Part shown: piece after piece, positions 24,068-35,200 of the stretch | Position numbering within the stretch: position 1 is the first letter of the stretch | Layout: each line of letters begins with the position of its first letter | Assembly (NCBI GenBank): GCA_030512295.1 | Contig: JAULSR010000002.1 | Coordinates: forward strand, 8,928,001 to 8,992,000 | DNA length: 64,000 bases | DNA from: Bombardia bombarda | Lineage: Eukaryota; Ascomycota; Sordariomycetes; Sordariales; Lasiosphaeriaceae | Reading direction: 5' to 3' | Made by a program: the position numbers and the translations under genes | Notes under the pieces: generated by a model | The model's database searches: none | The model's input: the letters and a program-made list of their open reading frames with translations, nothing else | Told to the model about the DNA's origin: nothing

Positions 24068-25127
24068 ATGCAGGTCAATATGCCCCTAGCCCTGGCGGCC
24101 CTCTTGCATTTTCGCCGTGCGTTTTGCGCTTCATCTTCTACCAGTAAGTGCCTCCAACTTAATTACTTATCTAAACAAGGACGTCCAGTGCCATCTAGAA
24201 CGCTAACTGATCTGTGTACAAGACTCAAACTTCATTACTTCTACCCCTGCACCTACGAGTGCTCCTGGATCTTCGGCTCCTACCGTCGCGACCACGACGG
24301 CAGTATCTGTAACTACAACAGCCGCGATTACAACGACTCAGGCCTCTACCGTATCGACAGCTACCACAGGCATAGCACTTTCAGCCTCGACTCTACCTTC
24401 GCCTGCATCCTTCACTCCTGTGCCTCTGGCCGGGGCTGATATCTCGTGCCCTGATTGGACTTTGCACAGCGTCACCAGCAGCAACAATGTCCTGTTTGGA
24501 TTATTGTGTTATATGGTCCCGTTTAATAATGCTGGCATCAACCAGAGTCCAACAGTAGCCACCAACGCGAGCAGTTTCAACGAATGCCTCGAGAATTGCG
24601 CAAATTCACCTGCTACCTGCAACAACTTCGCTTGGTACCATCAGTCTAAGGATACGGACAGATGCGTCTTAGGAATAATGGGGGGCGTAATGACTTACGG
24701 TTTGAACGTCGACATCTGGAGTGGTGTGCGACGTGATCCGTTAGGCCAGGATGGATACTCGAGTAACATGCCACTGCTCCTACCACCCTCATTCACGGCG
24801 CCCCCATCAAGTACCTCGACGGCCGCTGTCGACTGCAAAGCAGACCCCGCAAGAAACAACACTGATTATCCACTTGAAAACGGCGACATCTATCAGGTCA
24901 AGTGCGGGGCGTATTGGGTGGCCCCCTGGTTGGATAATGCTGCCAGCGCCAGTCATCAGCCGGATTACCATGGCTGCGCTATCGCCTGCTCGAGTAATAA
25001 CACCTGCGCTGGATTTCAATACATAAACGATGACGCGGGACGCAGAACTAATGATATTTGGGGGGGATTACGATGGGAGCATCGACGGTGGCGCATATTT
25101 CTGTACTGCTCAGCCGGGGCGGAATGA
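24068..25127 (+). CDS. Secreted Cys-rich protein, PAN/apple-like modules (array copy 2, degenerate C-terminus)
   Basis: Exons 24068-24143 and 24223-25127. The join places the signal peptide (MQVNMPLALAALLHFRRAFC) in frame with a Thr/Ala/Ser-rich linker and then module 1 (ISCPDWTLHSVTSSNNVLFG ... FNECLENCANSPATCNNFAW ... DRCVLG ... IWSGVRRDP) and module 2 (VDCKADPARNNTDYPLENGD ... VKCGAYWVAPW ... YHGCAIACSSNNTCAGFQYI). Both modules align residue by residue with copy 1. After CAGFQYI the C-terminal NCWL segment of copy 1 is missing. DIWGG appears early and the frame ends in an unrelated Arg/Trp-rich tail, so this copy seems to have lost part of module 2 by a small deletion or shift. Confidence 0.65.
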
Positions 25128-26313
25128 TAGCACAAAGCTACCGCGCAAGAAGTATTTGGGATTTGACGGACTTGTTTTTATTAGTGCTTTGGGTATTTGC
25201 TTTTTATCGTTTCCTTTGGGGCAGTCGGCTGCCTGGACGTGGGCGCAGTCTTGGAATATTGCGGTGGTTTAAAATCAATTGATGTCATTAGTAGGTAGCT
25301 GGAGTAAGAATATAACTCTCGTTTGCTTTTTTGGCGATAAGATTTCAGGTAGTGACTGTGACAATGGGATTCCCTGTGACTTGCACCGCTGTTCATGGTT
25401 AGTGGGTGTGCAAATCTGATAAGCATCCAAATTTTAGAGATGCTAGCGAAGTCCGTCCGTATTGCTGTATCCAACAACCATCTTCAATGTAGGTAGAGAG
25501 AGGAGCATGGTTATCTACCTAACTTGCTTACCTTTCTATCTAAGGTAAGGTGTGTAAAATTGGTTCGGTGGGGCTGGAAAAGGGGCTCAGGGGTAATGAG
25601 GGTTAGGGGCATTGCTGCTCTGTGCCGAAGATAAAATGTGTTGGTACCGAGAAACATGCTTCCCGTGTTCTTGGGTTGCAATAATTTGCGACGACTTTTA
25701 ATTACTCATTAGTCAAGCAAAGGCTGTTCGGGCCTGCTCATTCTGTGTGTAACCAGTACTCTGATCCCCTTTCCCAGTCGGTCGCGCCCACCTCCGTGTG
25801 TCACAGTGGGTATGTCGTCGAAGTACATCCATCCCAACCAGGCCATTCCAGTGACAGACTCGAACATCAGAGATCACCTGTAGTCACAGTGAGGCCAAGA
25901 TACGGGCCTTTAACGAGAGGGCGGTGGTCGAAACTCTACCATTTCATTGTCATCGATCGAGGCTCGATTCACGGTGGGACACGGAGGAGCTTTAATTGAC
26001 CAATAGGTACCTCCCTGGGCACCTGCCGGTAGGCCAAATGCAATTAGTGAAATGGTACCTGGATGACACATTGAACTATTTGCTGGCGAAGCTATTTCGG
26101 GGTGGCTCCAAGCAAGGTACATAAGCCTATCTGTTGGCCGTGTCCTGCATTCCGCTTCGATTTCTGCAACCTTCCAAGATACGGTTATCCTTCCCACACT
26201 CTTTCGCTGGACAGTTCCTCTTACTGGCGTGCTGTCTTCTCGATCTTTCCGTCAAGACCCAACCCAAAATACCTCTGGTTCCTTCCCCAAGGCTGCTCTT
26301 TGCGGCCCGAAAT
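25128..26313. other. Intergenic
   Basis: Spacer between array copies 2 and 3, with short ggtagg/ctacct runs at 25490-25550. No gene recognised. Confidence 0.4.
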
Positions 26314-28476
26314 GATGGCCACAATGCTCTTGGCCATGGCGGCCACTCTAGTAGCCGCGGTGCCTGCAACGCTGCCTGGTAAGCCGAGACTAAGACCAAT
26401 ACTGATGGAAAGAGCGCGATGACCCTAAAGCAGAGATACTAACGGTTGTATGGCTTTGTCAACATAGCAGAGAATGCAACTAATCCTACAGTCCATCAAG
26501 GGCCATTTGGAGTTCGGTCGACGAGCGACGACAACTTCAAGTGCCCCGACAACGATGGCCACGAATTTAACAGCGAGAATGGAAAGACCTTTATGTTAGG
26601 CTGCGACGCCCGATATTCAGTCATTTCTTACCGCGATGGAATCTACGGCGACAATATGAACACCTATCAGGACTGTCTGGAACAGTGTTCGTTAGAGCCG
26701 CGATGTACCAGCTTTGGCTTTAACCTGCTGATTTCAATGTGCTTCCTGCACGACATTACCGCCAATTCTACGTCTGACTTGACTAAAGATACTCAGTGGA
26801 TGGCTGGCCTGGGAGTCTCGCCTGATAGATGGCCGATTTTGACTACTAATATGTCCTCCCCGACACCTACTACGCCGACAGTGGACTTGGCCACGGCAAC
26901 GGGATTGATCACCAGCTACACGCATGGAATATATGCGATTCCTGAGCCGAATGGAGATATCACTTGTCCCGAAAACGACGGCCAGAACTATACCGCCAGC
27001 ACAGGGGATCAATATTCAGTGCGCTGCGGTCAGATGGTCGGCAACGAAGAAGGAGCGTTAATCCTGATACCCGACTGCGTTGGCTATGGGGACTGTATGG
27101 AACACTGCTCACGCATTAAGGAGTGCGTTGGGTTTTCCATGTTTATCTCCGATGAGGCCAACACCGACCCCTACTGCATGTTATCGACATCGGACAAAGT
27201 CGTCAGCAAGGATGGGTGCATGTACGGTCAAAAGTCTACCGCCCAGCCTGCGGTTGCCCGGAGGCAGGCCACCACCACCAGGACCACAACATCTCCCACC
27301 GGGAGCTCAATATCTTCTGCCAGGAGCTCGACATCTTCCACCGGGAGCTCAGCATCTTCTGGCGAGAGCTCAACAACTACCGCTGGGACCCGAACATCTA
27401 CCATCGGGAGTTCGACATCTTCCCCCGGGAGCTCGACATCTTCCCCCGGGAGCTCAGCTGCACCTACATTCACAAACGGCGTGAGGCATAACTATGCAGT
27501 GCCACAAACGAATCAGAACATCCATTGTCCTGATAATAAAGATCTTATATACGCTTCTCAAAACCTTACCACCTACACAGTCAACTGTGATACCTCAGTC
27601 GACAACAATGGCGCGTATAGCATGATTTTTACGAGTGGTTTTGGGGAATGTATGGAAGAATGCTCAGCAGACTCTATGTGCGTTGCGTTCAGCTTGAATG
27701 ACGAATCAAACCACGGCACCGACTACTTGTGCCAGTTATCCTCCAAGGATACTACCCACGGCCAGGCAAGTTATATGTATGGCAAGAAGGGCGGTAAGCT
27801 AGCCATGAACAGTCCTCCCAGCTCGAGTATGGCTTCCTCGGCTCCGAGCAGTTCTTCATCACGCTCAACTTCATCATCGACTACCAGCTACACCCAGCCT
27901 GTGACGGTCAGTGTTTTCGTAACAGCAACGCCCTCAACCACCGCCATCAACACCCAGCCCAGCCCGACCACGACTTTGTCAGCCACCGGACCAACGGCTA
28001 CCTTGTCATCATCCACAACCGCCAGCTCTGCTCTCCCGGCAAACCTTGCTCAAAGCGCCCTGTGCAAGAACATCACCTCGTCTTCGCCGAACGGGTCCTC
28101 TTGCGCGACCCCCGACGGGGTCGGGTACACCGTGACTTTTGGCATCGACTACAAGACGGAGTCGGCAATGTGGAAGAGCTCCCAGCCAGACACCGGAGGC
28201 TGTGCGCTGTCGTGCTCCGGCACAGCAGCCTGCGAGGCATTCGTTTGGATACCTGATGCTCCGCAGCCCAAGGCCGTTGTCAACTGCTTTTTGCTCAATG
28301 CGGATAATATGAAGGAGGAGCATGGGGTCTGGAACACGACGCTATGGGCCGGCCATCGCGTCCCGACGCCAGTCCCGTCGGCCGGCTTCACGGCTCGGGT
28401 GAATTCATACGGAGGGCAGTTTGCAAACCACAGGTTTTCTCCGCTCCCCATCAATGTCACAACCTTTATGAAATGA
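26314..28476 (+). CDS. Secreted Cys-rich protein with four PAN/apple-like modules (array copy 3)
   Basis: Exons 26314-26380 and 26468-28476, about 690 aa. The branch site atactaacgg precedes the acceptor. Signal peptide MMATMLLAMAATLVAAVPA. Four modules: FKCPDNDGHEFNSENGKTFM ... YQDCLEQCSLEPRCTSFGFN; ITCPENDGQNYTASTGDQYS ... YGDCMEHCSRIKECVGFSMF; IHCPDNKDLIYASQNLTTYT ... FGECMEECSADSMCVAFSLN; and a more divergent last one (CATPDGVGYTVTFGIDYK ... GGCALSCSGTAACEAFVWIP ... VNCFLLNA). The first three share (C)P(D/E)N(D/K) plus an aromatic residue, indicating recent duplication. Ser/Thr-rich stalks separate modules 2/3 and 3/4. The domain count differs from copies 1 and 2 (two each). Probably a wall or surface adhesion or binding protein; the exact domain family is not certain. 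Confidence 0.75.
27288..27462 (+). repeat. In-frame Ser/Thr/Gly-coding minisatellite
   Basis: Imperfect tandem units of about 24 nt built on gggagctc(g/a)acatcttcc encode repeats of the form GSSTSSP. Phase is kept, so copy-number change would only lengthen or shorten the stalk between modules. Confidence 0.75.
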
Positions 28477-29060
28477 TGATTAATCGCCACCTGTCTTGTA
28501 GGTCGCGTTAGTGGGTATTTCACTGTATAATGTTGGGTTCAGGGAGGAGTAGGACGTCGGCTTTTTGGATGGTTGCCCCGTTGAGGGGTGAAGGCGAGGA
28601 TTTACGAAGGAGGTGTTTAGGAACATACGACCGTGAGATAGTAGGATTTCCTTTGTTTGCCGAATATTGATTGGCAATGTTTTCGCCGAGGTGGTTAGAT
28701 TGCAAACAATGTCAATCGGTCATAGCAGCCATGCTGTTCATGTCGTACCTGTTCATGTCGTACCTGTTCACGCCGTACCTGGTTCTGGTGCTAAATGGTC
28801 GTGCTGGAGTGATACGCAGGGCAGGCAGGAACAACGTCCCCAAGCAGCGGCGCACAAACTTAAACCAATTTAACTACCTACTCTACTGCATTACCTTAAC
28901 ACTAAGAAAATCACTCTCAGCACACCGATGCCACCCGCCCAATCCCGTCCCCAAGCGCCCCCGGGGCCTCAACCACTGCTCCCACGCAAATCGCTCCTTC
29001 CCGTCCACACCCCAAACCAAACCAAACCAAACCAACTAGAACCTGCAAAGACAGACTTTT
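28477..29060. other. Intergenic with a 15-bp x3 tandem repeat
   Basis: Convergent 3' region of array copy 3 and the oxidoreductase gene. Three tandem 15-bp units (gttcatgtcgtacct and one variant) lie at 28736-28780, and an aaacc repeat at about 29008-29032. No gene recognised. Confidence 0.55.
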
Positions 29061-30291
29061 TTAAAGCCCCACAACCAGCTTCGTCCCACTAACGCCCTCC
29101 TTCAACTTGTCCAAACCCGGCCCAATCGCCTCCAGCCCCTTCCCCACAACCTCCACACTCAACGGCAGCTTGAACTTGCCCGCCTCCCCCAGCTCCCCCA
29201 GCTTGCCCATCGCGCGCATCCCGCCGGGCACGTCAAAGACCATGCGCGCATACACGGCGACCGACCTGACGTTCTCGGGCACGTTGACCTGCGCGCCCGT
29301 CATGACCTGGCTGTACAGCCGCGGCCCGTCGGCGCGCAGCACGTCAAACAGCTTGGTGCGCTCGCTCGCGCCCGCCACCGCGTCCAGGATGGCGTCGACG
29401 CCGTTGCCGCCTGGCGAGGCGGCCCTGAGCGCCGCGACCAGCTTGGGGTCGTTGCGGTCGAAGCAGGCCGTGGCGCCGTGCTTGGCGACCGCGGCGTTGT
29501 TGCGCGGCGAGTTGGTCGAGAGGATGGTGGCGGTGGGCAGCGCGATGCGGAGGAGCTGGATGGCGGAGGCGCCGACGCCCGAGCTGCCGCCGAGGACGAC
29601 GATGGAGGCGACGGCGGGCTTGCCGCTCTCGGGGTTTGGGTCGGGGCTTGGGTCGGTGGTGGTCGCGGTGGTGGTGGTGGTGGTGGTGGTGGGCGTGGAG
29701 ACGGCGGGCGGCTGGGGGTTCCCGCCTGAGATGTCGCCGTCGGGGCCAACCATTTTGGCTTCCTCGAGGAGGTAGGGCAGGGGGATGTTGAGGCCCTTGG
29801 ATATTGCCGCGGCGGCGGTCAGGTAGATTATTCTGTGTGGTGTCAGTTTCTGGTCTCTGGCACGCCGCCTGGCTCTGCTAACCGGACCACACTTACGGGA
29901 CAGAAGACGCCTCGACAAAGGTCCAGCACGACGGCTTCTTCGACACATAGTGCGACGGCACCATCGTGACTTCCTGGAACGCGCCCGCGGGGCCGCCATG
30001 GCCGGCAAAGGTCATGACCGCGTCACCCGGCTTGAAGTCCTCCACGTTACTGCCGACATCCTCCACGATGCCAGCAGCGTCGACGCCGAATACCTCGGGC
30101 CACGTCTTGACCAATTGGCCATGCGAGAGGTTCTTCCAGTCGATCGCGTTCAAGCCGACAGCGCGGTTCCGGATACATACTTCATTTGGTCCTGGTGTCG
30201 GAAACGACGCTGTCGCGACCTGGAAGGGGCCTCCCTTTTTGGTGGCCAGGTACTGGCGCACCACTTTGCGGCTTGGGTGTGGCGATACCAT
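29061..30291 (-). CDS. Zinc-type alcohol dehydrogenase / enoyl-reductase-like (MDR) oxidoreductase
   Basis: Exons 29897-30291 and 29061-29832 (intron 29833-29896), 388 aa. Medium-chain reductase fold. The GroES-like N-terminal half shows FPTPGPNEVCIRNRAVGLNA, DWKN and FGVDAAGIVEDVGSNV..FKPGDAV. The Rossmann part has VVLGGSSGVGASAIQLLRI. No catalytic-zinc Cys/His set is visible, which fits the CipB / trans-enoyl-reductase-like branch rather than true Zn-ADH. Start at 30291 (MVSPHPSRKVVRQY). An unusual Thr/Pro-rich insert (Thr run, then DPSPDPNPESG) of about 40 residues sits just before the nucleotide-binding motif. The neighbouring gene on the same strand, 345 bp upstream, is another NAD(P)-binding reductase. 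Substrate unknown. Confidence 0.85.
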
Positions 30292-30635
30292 GGTGATTGA
30301 GTTGTTAGTTTGTGGAAGGAAGGTGTGGTAAAGCTTGCGATGCCCAAAGTTTGAAGAGGCTCTCTGTGAAGATGAATGCGGCTTCGTCAACATACGAGAT
30401 CGGCCACGGAGGTCATCAGAACCTTATCGAAATTCCACACCGTCATCATCAGTCAGCTCAGGGGTAGGTAGCGCCTTGACACGTGCAACCTTTCTTCTTG
30501 TTCCTGACTCGGATATCAATGTTGCTAACTTATAGACTATCACAGGCGAACACTACACATGAACCCATCTCGATATGTATGGACGACTCTGCCACTCCGC
30601 GACTCGACTTTCACCTATGCCATGCTAATTACACA

Positions 30636-31633
30636 CTACCAGACAAGCTTATTCTTCTCCGCGAACTCATCAAAGCTCTGGGGCTTCTGGCCCGTAAGCT
30701 TCTCCACCGTATCATCCACATAGTCCTTTCCGGCGGTGACCCCCTCGAGAAATACTTGGAATTTGGCGTAGGGCTCGGGAAATCCGAGCTTGCCAGTCAG
30801 TTGCTCTAACCTCTCTTCTGGCGACAGTCTGACATACTCAATCTGGCGACCGAGTATCTTGCCGAGTTTCGAAGCGATCTGTTTATCACTTTGTCAGCTT
30901 CATGGTCGCAGTCTACTTGGTGGGACAGGAAGACAAACCTCGCCATATGACAACAGCTCAGGTCCCGAGATGCGGTAGTCCGTATTTGGCGGCTCGGGCT
31001 TGGTTAGGGCGGCGTAGGCGACGCCACCGATGTCGACGGAGCTCACATAGGCTGTCTTAGCGTCCCCCATGGAGCTGTAGACCTTGCTTTCATCGCAGAT
31101 GGTTTTGAGATGGACGCCGTCGACAAAGTTTTCTGGAGAAAATACAATCAGTCTCGTAACACTCAACATAATCATTCTTTTTCGGCTGGATACTACTCAC
31201 TCATGAACCACGTCGGCTTGCAAATGGCATACTCGACCCCTTTCTCGATCAAGTGCTGCCATACCTGGCCCGGACCAAGACCGCCCGGCGTGGCGGTTGT
31301 GCCGGCCATGAGCACAAATCTCTTGGCACCATGCTCGATGGCGTAGTCGATGAAGGCGTTCATGGGCTTGTCTGGCTCGGGCACGCGGGGCATGACCATG
31401 TAAACAGACTTGATGGTCTCGCCGTTGGGGAAGACATGCGCAAAGGGCGCATGGTAGGTGCTGGCGTCAGTCCAATCAAACCGGACGGTGGGAGCATCGG
31501 TCGGGGCCGGAGCTGAGTCCGGGGCTGCACCGCGGCGCGAGGCAAATACAAAGGGGGTGCCGTTCTCCTTGCAGAGCTCCGAGATGCGCACGGCCGTCTC
31601 GGCGGCTGCGCCACCGGTGAGAAGGATTGCCAT
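30636..31633 (-). CDS. NAD(P)-binding reductase, NmrA / EasG-like
   Basis: Exons 31201-31633, 30939-31132 and 30636-30878, 289 aa. N-terminal MAILLTGGAAAETAVRI is the Rossmann dinucleotide loop. Further segments are VFASRRG, FDWTDASTY, SVYMVMPRVPEPDKPM, KRFVLMAGTT and KPTWFM, and the C-terminal half has TAYVSSVDIGGVAYAAL and ISGPELLSYGE. This pattern matches the atypical SDR family that includes the ergot-alkaloid enzyme EasG (festuclavine dehydrogenase) and NmrA-like regulators. No other alkaloid gene is nearby, so I infer only a generic NAD(P)H-dependent reductase. Introns 31133-31200 and 30879-30938 both preserve frame. It may be co-regulated with the MDR gene downstream. Confidence 0.85.
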
Positions 31634-32257
31634 GATGTCAGGTAATTAGTGGGTTGTAGGGGTGGAAGGTTGGAACAGAGAGATGATGGTGAGAAGGAGA
31701 CCAGAACGTAATTAATGTAATTAATGAATGGTGAATGCTGGTGCTGAGAACTGATGAACAATTACTCGGGATTGATCACTCTTAAGTATGTGAAGGCGAC
31801 TCGGATATAGCAGGTTTGGAGTGCTGTTGGGCGGCGCATCTTGCTTCCCCTCGCCATGCAGTTAGTTCACCGGTGTTTACAGCTGTGGGTCGTTTTACGG
31901 AGCGGGTTTTACGGGTGTATCAGAGCACTATAGGGATTACCTTCTGGGGTGAGCACGGAGTTAAGGACCGGGCTCCATTAACCAGGGTCGCCTCACCATA
32001 AAACCCGCGGCTGGTATAACCGTACAACGCAGACATCTTCGGATTATGCGCAGTCCATCTGAGCTATCATCAAAACGACCCCAGAATGCAGAGGTGCCTG
32101 GGTAAGGTAGGTAGTTATATAAAATATCCAGGCCACGTAGGTAACAAACTAGTTAGGTGGACATTGTAAACATTGGAGACAAATAGTCTTCACAAAGACT
32201 CAGACATATATGAGATCCTTAGAGATGTGGAGGGAGATACCGCAAATGGCCCATATA
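31634..32257. other. Intergenic
   Basis: Promoter of the reductase gene plus 3' flank of the STAND pseudogene. A minus-strand tagctcagatgg (box-A-like) lies near 32055-32066, but no matching box B or cloverleaf is seen, so no tRNA is called. Confidence 0.4.
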
Positions 32258-35200
32258 CTATCGTTCCTTGCCGTGGATGATCTGAAACTCGTGATCCTCA
32301 AAATGAATCTTCTTTCGATGACGGTAGCATTTGCCACAGTAATTGTGTTTCCAGCATTTCTGACATTTGTATCGTGTTCCGCATATGTACTATTTCCATC
32401 AGTCAACAGCTCCTAGTAGCACCTTTTTGCCATGAGATTGCAGAATAAGGTAGGTACTTACATAGCAACAGCTGTCACATTGTACAGTCCATTGCATCGC
32501 GCCTTTGGTGGGTAAGTTGGAATTACCTCGTGGAACTGATTCGGTTTGCTCCATGCCTTCTTGACAATGCCAATCTTCATTATGATGGAAAGTGGCTACA
32601 TCCCGAGCTGTCCAGCCGTCATTTGTCTTGGCACCAACATTCGCTCCACTTTCCAGCACCATGATCAGTACCTTGTCGAGCCATCCCCGGCATGCCCAAT
32701 GAAGTGGGGTCCAGCCATCTTTGTCACGAAGCCAGGCTGCGGCCGCGTTGCGATCGAGGATGTCACGTATGATAACCTGTTTCGGATCCCATAACAGCCA
32801 TATGGATCAAGCCACGAGCCTGGGTGTCGACCAGGCTCTCATCTGCACCGAGTTTGAGTAAAAGCCTGTAAGTCCTGTAATTGCCCCTTGCAGCTGCTAG
32901 AAGCAGAGCTGTTCGACCTTCAGCGTCACGCATGTTGACGTTCAGCCCAGGCTCAGATAGCTCGTACTTGAATAGTATCCTGATGACCGAATTGTGGCGA
33001 TCGGACAACACGGCCGCATGGAGCGCATTGTAAAACCGTCCTCCAATCATTCCTGCATCAGCTCCTCGGGTCAGCAAGTGTTTTATTGTCTTGTTTTGTT
33101 CTTTGTTGATCATATCTCTGCCTCGGAGGTGAGTCACTACTGCCGCCTGGAGGGCTGTATGATATGGACCGCCAGTAGCGTTGACTTTTGCTCGGTTTAC
33201 AGAACTGCGTGAGAGTAGCATCTTGACTATCTCGAAGCGGCTGTAAAATGCCGCATAGTGCAGAGGTGTGCCGTATTCCCCGAGAACAGCATCAAGATCA
33301 AACCCATTTTCTGGCGAATTGCGGCGCTGAAGATCTCCCGGAGCCACGGAATCCGGTCTAAGCCACCCTGACTCGCTGTGTACTTCATCGTTGCCTTTGT
33401 CGCACCGCCCAGAAGTTGCAGTACAGACGGGGTTATCAACTCTGGCCGAATAGTTGCTCCCCTCTCAAGTAACATCAGGACTGCTGCGCCTTGATTTGAG
33501 GTAACCGCCATCTCTACCGCCATCTTCTTTTCCTTATTCTTGGCAGACAGGGTTAGAAAGATAACAGAAGTTTAGCAGCCTGAACATGTTGGCTGAAACT
33601 GGCCGTTCGCAAGGCTTGGGGTAGAGCAGCATCTCGAGTAAAAGATCCAGGTTCAGAATCTGAATCTGCGATCATATTAAGGAGATACGTCAGGCTTTTC
33701 AGATTTCCCGACGCTGCACAGACATTTAAGGAGTTGGATTCAGCGCTATTTGCGTCGGCGTCGTGAATATACGATAGTCCAGGAGAACAGATGCTGCATC
33801 CACCTGACCAGCTTTCAGGGCGTAATGAAGAGCTGTTCGACCTTGTATATCACGTCTGTTGCGAAGTTGAGGAGACAGAGACGATTCTAGAAGTCTTCGA
33901 ATGGCACCACTGTGCCCAAATCTTGCGCATATGTGAAGTGGGGGTGGATCCAGTTTTGAAATCCAGTCGATGGGGGGTAGTAGAATGCCGTTTTCCTGGC
34001 TCAAAATGGCGTCCAAAATTTCACCCTTGCCGCGTTTAAAATCCACAAACAATGGAACCGAGATGTCTGCTGACCCGATATCCCAGTCGAGGTCTGTCAG
34101 CATTTTGAAGGTACACTCAGGGCCATGCTCATAAGCTCGAAGCAAAGAAGCAATCAGCTCTGACTTCGTAAGGTGACCTTGCCATGATTGCGGAATCGAC
34201 TTAATCTTGATTCCCGCCTGTCCCAATGCCCAAAGAACAGCAGAATATTCGTCATCAACAACATTTCGAATACTCCCAGCACGGAAGAACACTTGTATTG
34301 CGTCGAGAATGTGCAATCCGAATGTCGTAGAGATCCACAAGGGGAAGATCGTCGATGCCGCTATATCTGAACAGCCGTTCGAAGAGTAATTGCCGTTTGT
34401 ATTCCGCATCACAAGGTGAATAGACAAGGCAGCCTTCATAGGAAAGTCTTCGCGATGTAAATCTGAAAGCAATAGCTCGTTTTTCGAGTCAAGCTGGCTA
34501 CACTCATCCGCTTCTTGGTAGTGATCATGCCAGAATCGGAAAGCGTAGTCCAGAAATGGCCATTCTCACGGTATCCAAAACAATATCCTGGCTTATCATT
34601 TCTGGGATTGATTTGATATAGGATGTGATGTACTGTAGGCACATAAAAGTTGCCTCCAGATGTGCATCATGAACGTCTGATTCGGTACCATGGCCTTGAA
34701 TGTTCGGCTTGAGATGATTTTGGTGATCCGAGCAGGTAGCTCCTTAGCTTAGGATGGACGAATTGGACATGCTCGCCGTTCACTTGCAACAGCCCACCGA
34801 GGGAATCGAGAAGGATATCGGTCTTTTCGTCCTCACACATCAATGCCGCAACAAGCTCATGGTGGCTAACGGGGCGAAATGCGTGGCTGAGTAGCACAAG
34901 AGCGTTCTTAACCATAGGCCGGTGGCTAACTGAAATGGCCTCGAGGATAAAATTCAGGTGCTCCTCGGGACATTCATCTGGATGCGTGAATGACCTGAGC
35001 CCGAATGACGACCAGTTTGACACGTTTTGCAGAAGAGTCTCGACGCCGCCCAAATCTGTGTGCAAAGTGTTGATCTTAGCAGTGATTTGATGTCGAATCC
35101 CTCGTAGGTTTTGGCTATGGTCGATTAGGCTTTTGATGGTATTCTCAGTATCTTTGAACAGAATTGCCTCGAGGTTGGTACTCTCCTCTACCTCAAATGT

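Noticed and set aside
32040..32070. Possible tRNA on the minus strand (tagctcagatgg)
   Set aside because: Good box A only; no box B, no pairing acceptor or T stem.
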